64,000 nucleotides of DNA, from the NCBI RefSeq assembly GCF_001293565.1, contig NZ_JXMU01000003.1, positions 1 to 64,000 on the forward strand. The letters are read 5' to 3'. The DNA is from Ahrensia marina (GTDB lineage: Bacteria > Pseudomonadota > Alphaproteobacteria > Rhizobiales > Rhizobiaceae). Every line of letters begins with the position of its first letter. The first letter of the stretch is position 1. The position numbers and the translations under genes were made by a program. Positions 9,184 through 17,850 of this stretch are shown in pieces. A model generated the notes under the pieces. It made no database searches. It saw only the letters and a program-made list of their open reading frames with translations, and was not told the DNA's origin.

Positions 9184-10803
9184 ATGAGCGAACCGACGAA
9201 TAGCATTTTTCTTGGCACCAGCCGGAAACCTGATGATAGTATTCAGCAAAAAGAATTTATGTCTCTGGCATATGCAAACCGGCACGGTTTGATCACCGGA
9301 GCAACCGGTACCGGTAAGACTGTCACGCTGCAGATACTTGCAGAAGGGTTTTCAAATGCCGGTGTTCCGGTTTTTTGTGCTGATGTGAAAGGAGACCTTT
9401 CGGGCATTGCTGCGATGGGTTCCGCCGTTGGCAAGGAGTTCTTGACTGAACGCGCAGCGAAAATCGGCTTCGAAGATTATGTTTTCCAAGAATTTCCGGT
9501 TCTCTTTTGGGATCTGTTCGGAGAAAAAGGCCATCCCATCCGCGCGACTATTACGGAAATGGGACCGCTGCTTCTTTCGCGTATGATGGATCTGACGGAC
9601 GCTCAGGAAGGCATTATCAATATTGCCTTCAAGCTGGCCGATGAAGAGGGGCTTTTGCTTCTCGATATGAAAGATCTGAGGTCATTGCTTTTGCATATGG
9701 CGGAACATGCTTCGGAATTGTCAGGCGAATATGGTTCCGTCAACAAACAGTCAATTGGCGCAATTCAGCGTAAATTGCTTGTTTTGGAACAGCAGCATGC
9801 GGAACTGTTCTTTGGCGAGCCAGCGCTTAAAATTTCTGACCTGATGCGGACAACACCGGACGGGCGCGGCGCGATTAGTGTATTAGCCGCCGACCAGTTG
9901 ATGATGAACCCGCGCCTTTACGGTGTGTTTTTGCTTTGGTTGCTTTCCGAGCTGTTTGAAGAACTGCCTGAAATCGGCGATCCTGATAAACCTCGCTTGG
10001 TGTTCTTCTTTGATGAAGCGCATTTGCTGTTTTCAGAAGCGCCGGACATTCTGATCGAGCGGGTAGAGCAGGTGGTGCGCCTGATACGTTCAAAAGGCGT
10101 CAGTGTCTTTTTCGTAACGCAAAATCCGCTTGACGTTCCTGATCGTGTATTATCCCAGCTTGGTAACCGTATTCAACATGCTCTGCGCGCCTATACGCCG
10201 CGGGAACAAAAAGCGGTAAAAACAGCCGCTGACACATTCCGGCCAAATCCGGATTTTGATTGTTTTGAAACGATTACACAATTGGGTGTCGGCGAAGCGC
10301 TGGTTTCGACGCTTCAAGCAAAAGGTGTGCCCGGCATGGTGCAGCGAACACTCATTCGCCCGCCATCATCACGGCTTGGTCCTTTAAACGATACGGAGCG
10401 AGCAGAATACATCAAACAAAGCCCGATCTTGGGCCAGTATGACGAAGTGCTGGACCGCGAAAGCGCGTTTGAAAAACTTGAGGCGCGCGCCAAGAAACAG
10501 GCAGAGCTTGAGGAAGAGGAACGTCGGCGCGAGGAAGAGGATGATGATCGCGATAGCAGCGCACGCTCCAAGTGGCGCTTGCCGGGCTTTGACGATGATG
10601 ACGACGATGACGACCGTGATTATGATCGCGATCGCCGGCGCCGTTCTAAGAAGCGCAAATCTTCATCTCGTAAACGTTCCCGATACGGAAACCGGCAAAC
10701 GCCAACCGAGGCGGCTGTTAAGTCAATCGTGCGCAGTGTATCGACTTCGCTAGGAAAAGCTTTAGTTCGCGGAATTCTAGGATCAATTAAGCGTGGTCTG
10801 TAA
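9184..10803 (+). CDS. DUF853 family HerA-like ATPase
   Basis: 539 residues of the HerA/FtsK-like P-loop ATPases annotated DUF853 (YjgR type). Walker A is GATGTGKT (39-46), Walker B is LVFFFDEAH (about 272-280), and a sensor-like FFVTQNP follows. Family members are presumed DNA-translocating or remodelling ATPases, but the substrate is unproved. From about residue 430 the C-terminus becomes low-complexity: Glu/Arg mixed, then a run of eight Asp, then Arg/Lys/Ser-rich, ending in a more ordered VKSIVRSVSTSLGKAL helix. ATG has weak upstream purines. A strong terminator lies downstream. Confidence 0.85.
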   Translation: MSEPTNSIFLGTSRKPDDSIQQKEFMSLAYANRHGLITGATGTGKTVTLQILAEGFSNAGVPVFCADVKGDLSGIAAMGSAVGKEFLTERAAKIGFEDYVFQEFPVLFWDLFGEKGHPIRATITEMGPLLLSRMMDLTDAQEGIINIAFKLADEEGLLLLDMKDLRSLLLHMAEHASELSGEYGSVNKQSIGAIQRKLLVLEQQHAELFFGEPALKISDLMRTTPDGRGAISVLAADQLMMNPRLYGVFLLWLLSELFEELPEIGDPDKPRLVFFFDEAHLLFSEAPDILIERVEQVVRLIRSKGVSVFFVTQNPLDVPDRVLSQLGNRIQHALRAYTPREQKAVKTAADTFRPNPDFDCFETITQLGVGEALVSTLQAKGVPGMVQRTLIRPPSSRLGPLNDTERAEYIKQSPILGQYDEVLDRESAFEKLEARAKKQAELEEEERRREEEDDDRDSSARSKWRLPGFDDDDDDDDRDYDRDRRRRSKKRKSSSRKRSRYGNRQTPTEAAVKSIVRSVSTSLGKALVRGILGSIKRGL

Positions 10804-10821
10804 GGACAAACAATGAGCACG

Positions 10822-10849
10822 AAAAAAGCGCCTCTAGGGGCGCTTTTTT
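10822..10849. terminator. Bidirectional terminator between the DUF853 and L,D-transpeptidase genes
   Basis: GCGCC and GGCGC with flanking A6 and T6 form a hairpin with U-tracts on both strands. It lies between convergent genes ending at 10803 and 10868. Confidence 0.85.
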
Positions 10850-10867
10850 ATTGGGCTATTTTTTAGT

Positions 10868-11599
10868 TCAGCGTACGAGAACTTCAGCGCCGGTTTTTGC
10901 GCGGTCATGCAAATCTATCGCGTCCTGGTTCATAAGGCGAACGCAGCCTGAAGAAACCGATTTGCCAATCGAGTTCCATTCCGGTGAGCCGTGCAAACGG
11001 TAAAGCGTGTCGACATTGCCTTGATAGAGATACAATGCGCGCGCGCCCAATGGGTTGAATGGGCCGCCTTCCATACCACCTTCATATGTGTCGGTTTCCC
11101 GATTATATGTCGTGCGGTATTTTTCCAGTTTCGGCTCGCGTTCAATCATTTCTTCCGGTGGATGCCATTTTGGCCATGATGCCTTACGCTTCACTTCGGC
11201 ACGGCCGGACCATTCGAATCCTGCACGGCCCAATCCAACGCCATAACGTACGGCTTTGCGGCCAGGCAGGACAAGAAACAGGTGGTGTGTGCGTGTATCG
11301 ACAACGATTGTCCCGGGCTTTTCGCCTGTTGGATCGTTTACGACCTGACGAAGGTAGCGCTCATTGATTTTTTGATAAGGTACAGCAGGGATAGAAAATC
11401 CGCCGTCGGTTTTTGCTGCGTACATTTCTTCAAATGGGGGAAGTTCCAACGTCCTGGAGAACGGGAGCGGATTTTTAATACGAGAAGAGGTCTCATTGCC
11501 AGCTTTTGTCTCACCTTCAACCGTCGCACATGCGCCAGTCATGGCAAGAGGAGCTAAGGCGCCGAATTGAAGAATATTACGTCGGTTTATCTTTTGCAT
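10868..11599 (-). CDS. L,D-transpeptidase (YkuD domain)
   Basis: 243 residues. An N-terminal export signal with Arg-Arg (NRRNILQFGALAPLAM) suggests Tat or Sec export to the periplasm; TGAC at 21-24 is a poor lipobox. The YkuD domain follows (about 95-243) with the catalytic set: His203 in LHGSPEW and Cys219 in SSGCVRL. These enzymes make 3-3 peptidoglycan crosslinks or attach proteins to peptidoglycan, important in Rhizobiales cell walls. The length and GGPFNPLGARALYL segment are typical of rhizobial paralogues. Confidence 0.9.
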   Translation of the reverse strand: MQKINRRNILQFGALAPLAMTGACATVEGETKAGNETSSRIKNPLPFSRTLELPPFEEMYAAKTDGGFSIPAVPYQKINERYLRQVVNDPTGEKPGTIVVDTRTHHLFLVLPGRKAVRYGVGLGRAGFEWSGRAEVKRKASWPKWHPPEEMIEREPKLEKYRTTYNRETDTYEGGMEGGPFNPLGARALYLYQGNVDTLYRLHGSPEWNSIGKSVSSGCVRLMNQDAIDLHDRAKTGAEVLVR

Positions 11600-11759
11600 A
11601 TCACACCCTGATTCGCTTGGTGCAATTTAAGTACGAAAAGCCGAGTCTGCTGAAAAGTCCAATCGCCATTGGGAAGCGTTGAAGGCACACGAAGTTGCCC
11701 GGCTGTGACGCTTTGGCAACGCTGTCGTTGCGCCTAAAGCGACGTTCGCTAACGTCAAA

Positions 11760-12419
11760 TTATAGTAACTCGTTGAGAGTTAGGATTGTTTTGTCAGGTG
11801 CATATGATTTGTATTCATCCGGCTGTTCGGTGCGGTTAATCCAAACAGTTTTAAAACCGAATTTGGTAGCGCCTGCGATATCCCATCGATTGGATGATTG
11901 AAACGATATTTTTTTGGCCCTCATGTCCCAGCTGTCGGTGACCATGCGGTATACATCCGGTGCCGTCTTGAACTTTTTGACGGCATCGACGGAAAAAACA
12001 TCGTCAATTAATTCACCAAGATCTGACGACTCAATCGCAGCGTTCAGCATTTCAGGTGATCCGTTGGATAAAATGCCGATGCGTGCGCCGTTTTTACGTA
12101 ACTGCTTTAACACGTCGGGCACTTCGGGATAGCAATCCAAAGTCCAATACGCTTCCAATAGAATTTCACGTAAATGGCCGGTTTTATCACCAAGATCATT
12201 GGCCGCCAAAGCAAAGTCCAATGATTCTTCAGTCAGTTTCCAAAAGTCGGTGTAGGAGCCCATAAGGCTTCGTACCCAGGAATATTCCAGCTGTTTCTGG
12301 CGCCAAACCTGACTCATACGGGCGCCTGCCGGACCTAAAGCATCAGCATGTTTGCGTACCGCAGAATGCACGTCAAACAAGGTGCCATAGGCATCAAATA
12401 CATAGGCATCGGAACTCAT
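11760..12419 (-). CDS. L-2-haloacid dehalogenase-like HAD hydrolase (type II)
   Basis: 219 residues from the chosen ATG (an in-frame start at 12479 would add 20 residues without similarity). Catalytic residues of the L-2-haloacid dehalogenase subfamily are visible: nucleophile Asp9 in FDAYGTLFD, Ser-Asn in LSNGSPEM, Lys in VKKFKTAP, and the Ser/Asn/Asp set in SSNRWDIAGA. The chemistry would be hydrolytic removal of halide from 2-haloacids such as chloroacetate. Many members have other physiological substrates, so the true substrate is open. It is downstream of nothing obviously related. Confidence 0.85.
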   Translation of the reverse strand: MSSDAYVFDAYGTLFDVHSAVRKHADALGPAGARMSQVWRQKQLEYSWVRSLMGSYTDFWKLTEESLDFALAANDLGDKTGHLREILLEAYWTLDCYPEVPDVLKQLRKNGARIGILSNGSPEMLNAAIESSDLGELIDDVFSVDAVKKFKTAPDVYRMVTDSWDMRAKKISFQSSNRWDIAGATKFGFKTVWINRTEQPDEYKSYAPDKTILTLNELL

Positions 12420-12597
12420 AGGCGTAATCTTCTCTGGCAAACCATCGGTAATAATATTCTGAAAACCAATAACCTGCATTCAGTGTTGCGTCAAAACTGC
12501 TGAGAAAGAAGTTTGAGACAGTTATGGCTGATTTGACACAATAGGATTGACCTATTTGCAAAAATAATCGAAGCCTGCCGCCAAAAGGAGACAATCA

Positions 12598-13464
12598 ATG
12601 ACGGTTGATACAAAGGCGCAAAGCCAGACTTGGACTTATGTGGATGGCGACTGGCACGAGGGCAATGTGCCGATTATGGGCGCACGCACCCATGCTGTAT
12701 GGCTGGGATCGACGGTATTTGACGGTGCGCGCTGGTTTGAAGGTGTGGCACCTGATCTCGATTTACACTGCGCGCGCGTCAACCGGTCTGCTATTGCGCT
12801 CGGGCTTAAGCCTACAATGGAAACCGACGAGATTATCTCATTGGCGAATGACGGGCTGAAGAAATTTGATGGCAAAACCGCCGTTTATATCCGGCCAATG
12901 TATTGGGCAGAGCATGGCGGTTACATGTCTGTTCCTGCTGATCCGGAATCAACACGTTTTGCACTGTGTCTGTTTGAATCTCCGATGATTGAGCCGAAGG
13001 GTTTCTCTGTCTCCCTGTCGCCTTTCCGTCGCCCGACTATGGAAACTATGCCAACAGATGCAAAAGCCGGTTGCCTTTATCCCAATAATGCACGTGCGGT
13101 TCTTGAAGCCAAAAAGCGCGGATTTGATAATTGTCTGACGCGCGACATGCTTGGCAACATCTGTGAAACAGGCACGTCAAACATTTTCCTTGTCAAAGAC
13201 GGGCAGGTAATCACACCGGCCGGTAACGGTTCTTTCCTGACAGGTATTACACGTTATCGCGTTATGGATTTGCTTTTGGGCTACGGATTCAAGACTAAAG
13301 AGCAGACCGTGACCATGAATGATGTGATGGAAGCCGATGAAATTTTCTCAACAGGGAACCATTCAAAGGTTGTACCTATTATCAAGGTAGAAGACCGAGA
13401 GTTGCAGGCGGGGCCTGTGGCGAAAAAAGCCCGTGAACTATATTGGGAATGGGCGCATAGCTGA
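12598..13464 (+). CDS. Branched-chain amino acid aminotransferase (PLP fold type IV)
   Basis: 288 residues, class IV aminotransferase. The PLP lysine is Lys156 (TDAKAGCLYPNN). ETGTSNIF (190-197) and SFLTGITR bind the cofactor phosphate, and AVYIRPMYW contributes the substrate pocket. It would move amino groups between leucine, isoleucine or valine and 2-oxoglutarate. The length is slightly short of E. coli IlvE (309) and close to the rhizobial second BCAT, so it may be a paralogue with broader specificity. ATG has AAAGGAG upstream. Confidence 0.87.
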   Translation: MTVDTKAQSQTWTYVDGDWHEGNVPIMGARTHAVWLGSTVFDGARWFEGVAPDLDLHCARVNRSAIALGLKPTMETDEIISLANDGLKKFDGKTAVYIRPMYWAEHGGYMSVPADPESTRFALCLFESPMIEPKGFSVSLSPFRRPTMETMPTDAKAGCLYPNNARAVLEAKKRGFDNCLTRDMLGNICETGTSNIFLVKDGQVITPAGNGSFLTGITRYRVMDLLLGYGFKTKEQTVTMNDVMEADEIFSTGNHSKVVPIIKVEDRELQAGPVAKKARELYWEWAHS

Positions 13465-13497
13465 TTGAATTTATTTCAGTCAAATAGCAACAGCCCG

Positions 13498-13526
13498 TTG
13501 TCGTAACAGTATAGAACAACTATGTA
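13498..13526 (+). promoter_or_regulatory. Candidate sigma70 promoter of sodB
   Basis: TTGTCG (13498-13503) and TATGTA (13521-13526) are separated by 17 bases, 61 bases before the superoxide dismutase start. Matches to consensus are moderate, so this is a weak call. Confidence 0.3.
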
Positions 13527-13586
13527 CTTTGTGAGCGGACGCGCAGTGCCGTGTCAGATTGATTTAACTATGAAGAGGACAAGAAA

Positions 13587-14189
13587 ATGGCCTTCAAACT
13601 TCCAGAACTTCCATATGCATATGATGCACTCGCGCCTTATATGTCTGCGGAAACACTAGAGTTTCACCATGACAAGCACCACAATGCTTATGTGACTAAA
13701 GGTAATGAGCTTGCTGAAGAAGCAGGTATGGCTGATCTCTCTTTGGAAGAGATCGTGAAAAAATCTCATGGCTCGAACGCTGCTCTCTTTAACAATGCCG
13801 GTCAGCACTACAACCATATCCACTTTTGGAACTGGATGAAAAAAGATGGCGGCGGCAACAAGCTGCCTGGTAAACTACAATCCGCTTTCGACAGCGATCT
13901 TGGTGGCTTTGATAAGTTTCGCTCTGATTTCGTTGCCGCAGGTGTTGGCCAGTTCGGTTCAGGCTGGGCTTGGGTCGCTGTAAAAGACGGCAAGCTGGAA
14001 ATCATGAAAACACCAAATGGAGAAAATCCATTGGTACATGGCGCTGCACCAATCCTTGGCGTCGATGTTTGGGAACATTCCTATTATATTGATTATCGCA
14101 ATGCCCGCCCGAAATATCTCGAGGCATTTGTCGACAACATGATCAACTGGGAATATGTTGAGAAAATGTATGAAGAGGCGACAAAATAA
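13587..14189 (+). CDS. sodB: Superoxide dismutase, Fe type
   Basis: 200 residues, complete. It converts superoxide to peroxide and oxygen in the cytoplasm. Metal ligands are His27 (FHHDKHH), His77 (HYNHIHFW), Asp160 and His164 (VDVWEHSYY). The active-site glutamine is at Gln73 in the N-terminal domain (NNAGQ), the placement seen in Fe enzymes and not in Mn enzymes, though alphaproteobacterial members can be cambialistic. AAGAGGACAAG upstream of ATG provides the RBS. A strong terminator follows at 14212-14237. Confidence 0.95.
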   Translation: MAFKLPELPYAYDALAPYMSAETLEFHHDKHHNAYVTKGNELAEEAGMADLSLEEIVKKSHGSNAALFNNAGQHYNHIHFWNWMKKDGGGNKLPGKLQSAFDSDLGGFDKFRSDFVAAGVGQFGSGWAWVAVKDGKLEIMKTPNGENPLVHGAAPILGVDVWEHSYYIDYRNARPKYLEAFVDNMINWEYVEKMYEEATK

Positions 14190-14211
14190 GTCACCTTTAT
14201 CAGTGTTTAAG

Positions 14212-14237
14212 AACCCGGCCTTCGAGCCGGGTTTTTT
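14212..14237 (+). terminator. Intrinsic terminator after sodB
   Basis: AACCCGGC and GCCGGGTT form an 8-bp stem with a six-base loop and run into T6, 22 bases beyond the stop. Confidence 0.88.
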
Positions 14238-14325
14238 GTTGGAGGGGTTGGTAAACATTGTTTTACTTGACGCAAGAGCATTTGCCAGCAGTAATGGTTG
14301 CAGACATGCAAAATGGGAGAAAGCC

Positions 14326-14769
14326 ATGCCTTTTAGTAAGCTAGCCATTTCACTATCAGCCGTCTTAATTGCGGTAAGCGCAGCCTATGCTCAGGACCCG
14401 ATTTCGGACCGCCAGAAAGCCATGAAAATGGTGGGCGCGGCTGCGAAAGCCTCAAGCGAAATGATAAAAGGTGAGAAACCTTTCGATGCGGCAGTCGCTC
14501 TTGAGTCGTTTCAAACGATGAATGATGTCGCTAAAGATTTTGTCAGCCTGTTTCCGGAAGGTTCTGAAACCGGCGGTGATACAGAGGCCAGCCCGAAAAT
14601 TTGGGAAGATCGCGCAGGTTTCGAAGCGGCTGTTGCAAAGTTTGAAGCCGATTCCGCCGAAGCAATTGCAGCAGCACCTTCCGATCTCGATGCTTTTAAA
14701 GCTTCTTTCGGAAAAGTCGCGGCCAATTGCGGCGCATGTCATAAGGCATATAGGGTGTCCAAAAACTAA
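14326..14769 (+). CDS. Cytochrome c' (class II c-type cytochrome)
   Basis: 147 residues with a Sec signal peptide ending at about residue 22 (SAAYA). The haem-binding CGACH is at 135-139 near the C-terminus, followed by AYR, the hallmark of class II four-helix-bundle cytochromes. The periplasmic protein may handle NO or accept electrons. The start is ATG 14326 preceded by GGGAGA; a longer frame open from 14155 overlaps sodB and its terminator and is rejected. It is followed 14 bases later by a di-haem cytochrome, so the two are probably co-transcribed. Confidence 0.9.
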   Translation: MPFSKLAISLSAVLIAVSAAYAQDPISDRQKAMKMVGAAAKASSEMIKGEKPFDAAVALESFQTMNDVAKDFVSLFPEGSETGGDTEASPKIWEDRAGFEAAVAKFEADSAEAIAAAPSDLDAFKASFGKVAANCGACHKAYRVSKN

Positions 14770-14783
14770 CGCGGGGATTTGGC

Positions 14784-15698
14784 TTGAAACGTCTTCTTGC
14801 AGCCCTTGTATTTATTGGCCTCATTGGCGGCGCTGTTTTTTGGTTTCTAACAGCGCCGCAAAGGCTTGATGAGAGCGTTCTTGCGTCTGTTGAAGGCCAT
14901 CAACCCGATTTGGTAAATGGTGAAACCCTGTTTTGGGCAGGCGGCTGTGCTTCCTGCCATGCAGCGCCTGAAGCAAGCGGTGAAGATAAGAAACTTCTGT
15001 CCGGCGGCTTGGTTTTAGCGACGGATTTTGGAGACTTTGCGGTACCGAACATTTCTCCGAGCAATGAGCATGGTCTAGGGGATTGGTCGTTCGAAGATTT
15101 CGCCAATGCAATGAAGCAAGGTGTGTCGCCTAAAGGCAGGCACTACTATCCGGCATTTCCCTACGCATCCTACACGCATATGAGCGAAGTCGACCTCGCG
15201 GATCTTTTTGCTTTTTTAAAACAGCTCCCGATCTCTGACGAGCCGGACAAAGCTTCTGATATTGCTTTTCCTTTCAATGTCCGGCGCGGATTAGGACTAT
15301 GGAAAAAGCTCTATCTGAATGATGCGCCTGTAATATCGGATGCGGCTTTGGGCGATGATGAACAATTATTGCGCGGGCGTTATCTGGTTGAAGGTCCGGG
15401 CCATTGCGGCGAGTGTCACACCCCAAGATCGCTGGCCGGCGGCATGAAGCGTGGTGAGTGGCTTGAAGGCGCGCCGTCACCTGAAGGGGACGGTCGTATT
15501 CCGGGCATTACCAACGGACCGGACGATCTTGAAAGCTGGTCAGCAACCGATATAGCCTATTTGCTTGAAACAGGATTTACGCCCGACTTCGATTCAGTCG
15601 GCAGTTCAATGGCCGATGTGACGGCGAGTTATGCATTTGTGCCGGCAGAGGATCGCGATGCGATTGCCGCTTACTTGAAGCATATTCAGCCGGAATAA
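14784..15698 (+). CDS. Membrane-anchored di-haem cytochrome c
   Basis: 304 residues. An uncleaved N-terminal anchor (about residues 4-22) is followed by two cytochrome c domains with CASCH (55-59) and CGECH (about 208-212), each with a distal Met candidate. The arrangement resembles the cytochrome c subunits of alcohol, aldehyde or gluconate dehydrogenases, but no dehydrogenase gene is adjacent. It likely passes electrons in the periplasm between the neighbouring cytochrome c' and the membrane. The start is TTG 14784 with GGGGA upstream. Confidence 0.87.
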   Translation: MKRLLAALVFIGLIGGAVFWFLTAPQRLDESVLASVEGHQPDLVNGETLFWAGGCASCHAAPEASGEDKKLLSGGLVLATDFGDFAVPNISPSNEHGLGDWSFEDFANAMKQGVSPKGRHYYPAFPYASYTHMSEVDLADLFAFLKQLPISDEPDKASDIAFPFNVRRGLGLWKKLYLNDAPVISDAALGDDEQLLRGRYLVEGPGHCGECHTPRSLAGGMKRGEWLEGAPSPEGDGRIPGITNGPDDLESWSATDIAYLLETGFTPDFDSVGSSMADVTASYAFVPAEDRDAIAAYLKHIQPE

Positions 15699-15757
15699 TC
15701 TTAAAAGCTCTGTTCCTTTAACAGCGTGTTCACACCCGTGACGCTTGCGCCTGCTTG

Positions 15758-15786
15758 ATGATGGAGTAGAAAATCTCCATCATTTT
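15758..15786 (+). other. Hairpin just upstream of the b561-YceI gene
   Basis: ATGATGGAG (15758-15766) and CTCCATCAT (15775-15783) form a 9-bp stem followed by TTT. It ends 14 bases before the next start codon and abuts its RBS. It may be a weak terminator for the cytochrome genes or a leader structure. Confidence 0.4.
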
Positions 15787-15799
15787 GCAGGAAAAAATT

Positions 15800-17041
15800 A
15801 TGGCTCTGACAAACACAAAAGAACGTTACGGCAGTGTGGCGCAGATTTTCCACTGGCTAACAGCGTTATTGATTTTAGGACTTTTGATCGTTGGAACATT
15901 TATGAACTATTTGCCTGAGGGCAATTCCAATGAGATTGCGCGAAAAGTGTTTGTGTTTTCAATGCACAAAACTTTGGGCGTTCTGGTTCTCCTAATTGCA
16001 CTTTTGCGCATCGGATGGGCCTTTATCAATCCGCGACCGGCGCCGCTTCATCCTGAAAGAAAGATGGAAACCTTTGCCGCTGAAACAGTCCATTGGACTT
16101 TATATATCGCAATATTAGCCATGCCGGTCACAGGCATTCTTTATCATGCTTCAAGCACGGGCTTTGCACCCATTTGGTGGCCGTTTGGCCAGACATTGTT
16201 CTTTGTGCCGCAGAATGAAAATCTGGCGAAGATTTTTTCTGCAATGCATTGGATTCTCGCTCTCGGCGTAACACTGATCTTGATTGCCCATATTGGGGGC
16301 GCGCTAAAGCACTTGATCATCGATAAAGATGTCACCGTAGACCGTATGGTTCCGGGAAAATTAAGCGAGGATTTTAAACTTTCCCGCCGCGATGCAAAAC
16401 ATTTACCTAGTGGTTTGGCAGCTTTTGTCGCCGTAATCATGGTGTCGGCTGCGCTTGGCATCGTAGGGTTCAATGCCAGTGCAAAAAGCGAGGCGCGCAA
16501 CAATGAGGCCCAAGCACAGATTAGCAATGCAAATGCCGATGTAGAAGGCGAGGCAGTGTGGAAAGTTATCGCGGAACAGAGCAGTTTGAAAATCCGCATT
16601 CAGCAGCTTGGTTCGCCCGTTGAAGGGCAGTTTAGTAATTGGGATGCCCAAATAAATTTTGATCCGGATAATCTGGAAACGGCTTTTGTTGACGCGCGCA
16701 TCGCAGTCGAAAGTCTGCAAATCGGCACGGTATCTGATCAGGCAAAAAGCGCTGATTTCCTGAATGTGGCGGAGCATAAGCAAGCACGTTTTACGTCCAG
16801 CGAGTTCCGGCATCTTGGTGGCGATGAATATGAAGCCGTGGGCACGTTGGAAATCGCAGGCGTTGCAAAGCCCTTCACCTTGCAGTTCAAGCTTTCCATT
16901 CAGGATGATCTTGCCAATATGACAGCCATAACCCGGGTAAACCGAATGGACTTTGGTGTTGGGGCTGAGAAATACGCAAATGAAGATTCAGTCGCTTTCC
17001 CTGTCGAGATTATCATCAATCTGGTCGCACAAAGGCAGTGA
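15800..17041 (+). CDS. Cytochrome b561-YceI fusion protein
   Basis: 413 residues from ATG 15800 (AGGA upstream; the TTG at 15785 is rejected). Residues 1-190 form a four-helix cytochrome b561 domain with haem-ligand histidines in FHWLTAL, MHKTLG, VHWTLY and MHWILAL/IAHIGG. A further membrane helix (about 208-228) connects to a periplasmic YceI domain (about 250-413, from VWKVIAEQSSLKI to the end), a lipocalin-like fold that binds polyisoprenoids such as ubiquinone derivatives. The fusion suggests quinone or isoprenoid handling coupled to electron transfer. A stand-alone YceI gene lies next door, convergent. Confidence 0.9.
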   Translation: MALTNTKERYGSVAQIFHWLTALLILGLLIVGTFMNYLPEGNSNEIARKVFVFSMHKTLGVLVLLIALLRIGWAFINPRPAPLHPERKMETFAAETVHWTLYIAILAMPVTGILYHASSTGFAPIWWPFGQTLFFVPQNENLAKIFSAMHWILALGVTLILIAHIGGALKHLIIDKDVTVDRMVPGKLSEDFKLSRRDAKHLPSGLAAFVAVIMVSAALGIVGFNASAKSEARNNEAQAQISNANADVEGEAVWKVIAEQSSLKIRIQQLGSPVEGQFSNWDAQINFDPDNLETAFVDARIAVESLQIGTVSDQAKSADFLNVAEHKQARFTSSEFRHLGGDEYEAVGTLEIAGVAKPFTLQFKLSIQDDLANMTAITRVNRMDFGVGAEKYANEDSVAFPVEIIINLVAQRQ

Positions 17042-17079
17042 GTAGATAACTCTAGAACCACCTAAGCGGGCTAAAATAA

Positions 17080-17113
17080 AAACCGCGCAGAGCCCCAAGG
17101 CTCTGCGCGGTTT
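17080..17113. terminator. Bidirectional terminator between the b561-YceI and YceI genes
   Basis: A 15-bp perfect stem (17080-17094 with 17099-17113) closes a four-base loop. Its ends are AAA and TTT and it lies between two convergent genes. Confidence 0.85.
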
Positions 17114-17131
17114 AATTTTGTAAGAGAGTGG

Positions 17132-17716
17132 TTACTCAGCGGGCATCGCTTCTACTGAAATTTTAATATCAACTTCGTCGGAAACAAACGGCGCGAACTG
17201 CCCCATGTCAAACTCGGAGCGAACGATCTGAGCTGACGCATCAAAACCGGCCCATGGCTTCTTCGCCATTGGGTGTTCTTTTGAACCGTTGAAAGTTGTT
17301 TCAAGGACAACAGGCTTTGTCACATTGTTGAGTGTGAGATCGCCAGTAATGTTGGCCGTGTTCTCGCCGGTCACTTCAATCGAAGTTGACTTGAAAGTGA
17401 TAAGTGGCGCCGCTTCCTTGTCGAAGAAATCGGCACTCAAGAAATGCTTGTCACGGTCCGGCCAGCCTGTGATGAGAGATTCTGTTGGAATTTCAACAGA
17501 AACAGATGATGCTTCAGGGTTTTCAGGGTCGAAGGTAATATCGCCTGTAAATCCGGAGAACATGCCGGTTGTTGTTGAAAAACCAAGGTGGTCATATGAA
17601 AACACAATCTGGCTGTGGCTTGAATCAAGCGTCCACTCTGCTGCTTGGGCAGTCGTGATGCTTGCGGCTGAAGTCGCAACAACAAGTGCTGCAGCAAGTT
17701 TGGCAAAACGTTTCAT
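17132..17716 (-). CDS. YceI family periplasmic protein
   Basis: 194 residues with a clear signal peptide (cleavage near AQA at about 23-25). The mature YceI lipocalin-like domain starts AEWTLDSSHSQIVFSYDHLGFSTT and contains the usual FDPENPE and SADFFD-x-x-x-APLITFKST signatures. It would bind an amphipathic isoprenoid in the periplasm. It is convergent with the b561-YceI fusion, so two YceI domains are encoded side by side, one soluble and one tethered. Confidence 0.92.
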   Translation of the reverse strand: MKRFAKLAAALVVATSAASITTAQAAEWTLDSSHSQIVFSYDHLGFSTTTGMFSGFTGDITFDPENPEASSVSVEIPTESLITGWPDRDKHFLSADFFDKEAAPLITFKSTSIEVTGENTANITGDLTLNNVTKPVVLETTFNGSKEHPMAKKPWAGFDASAQIVRSEFDMGQFAPFVSDEVDIKISVEAMPAE

Positions 17717-17771
17717 TGTGTTAGTTCCTAAACATAATTAATTGACGGGAAACTCGAAATCGCGCTGATGC

Positions 17772-17800
17772 GCTGATGAGGTAATTTATGTTTCATCAGC
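17772..17800. repeat. Inverted repeat between oligopeptidase B and YceI genes
   Basis: GCTGATGA (17772-17779) and TCATCAGC (17793-17800) form an 8-bp dyad in the 134-base gap, about 60 bases upstream of the YceI start on the minus strand. It has no T-tract, so an operator is more likely than a terminator; weak call. Confidence 0.3.
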
Positions 17801-17850
17801 TTGGCTGCAACCGCTTTTGCGTTGACTTACTGTTCACAAATTCGTGTCAA

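Noticed and set aside
14155-14325. N-terminal extension of the cytochrome c' gene
   Set aside because: It would overlap sodB and its terminator; the start at 14326 has a good RBS and gives a proper signal peptide.
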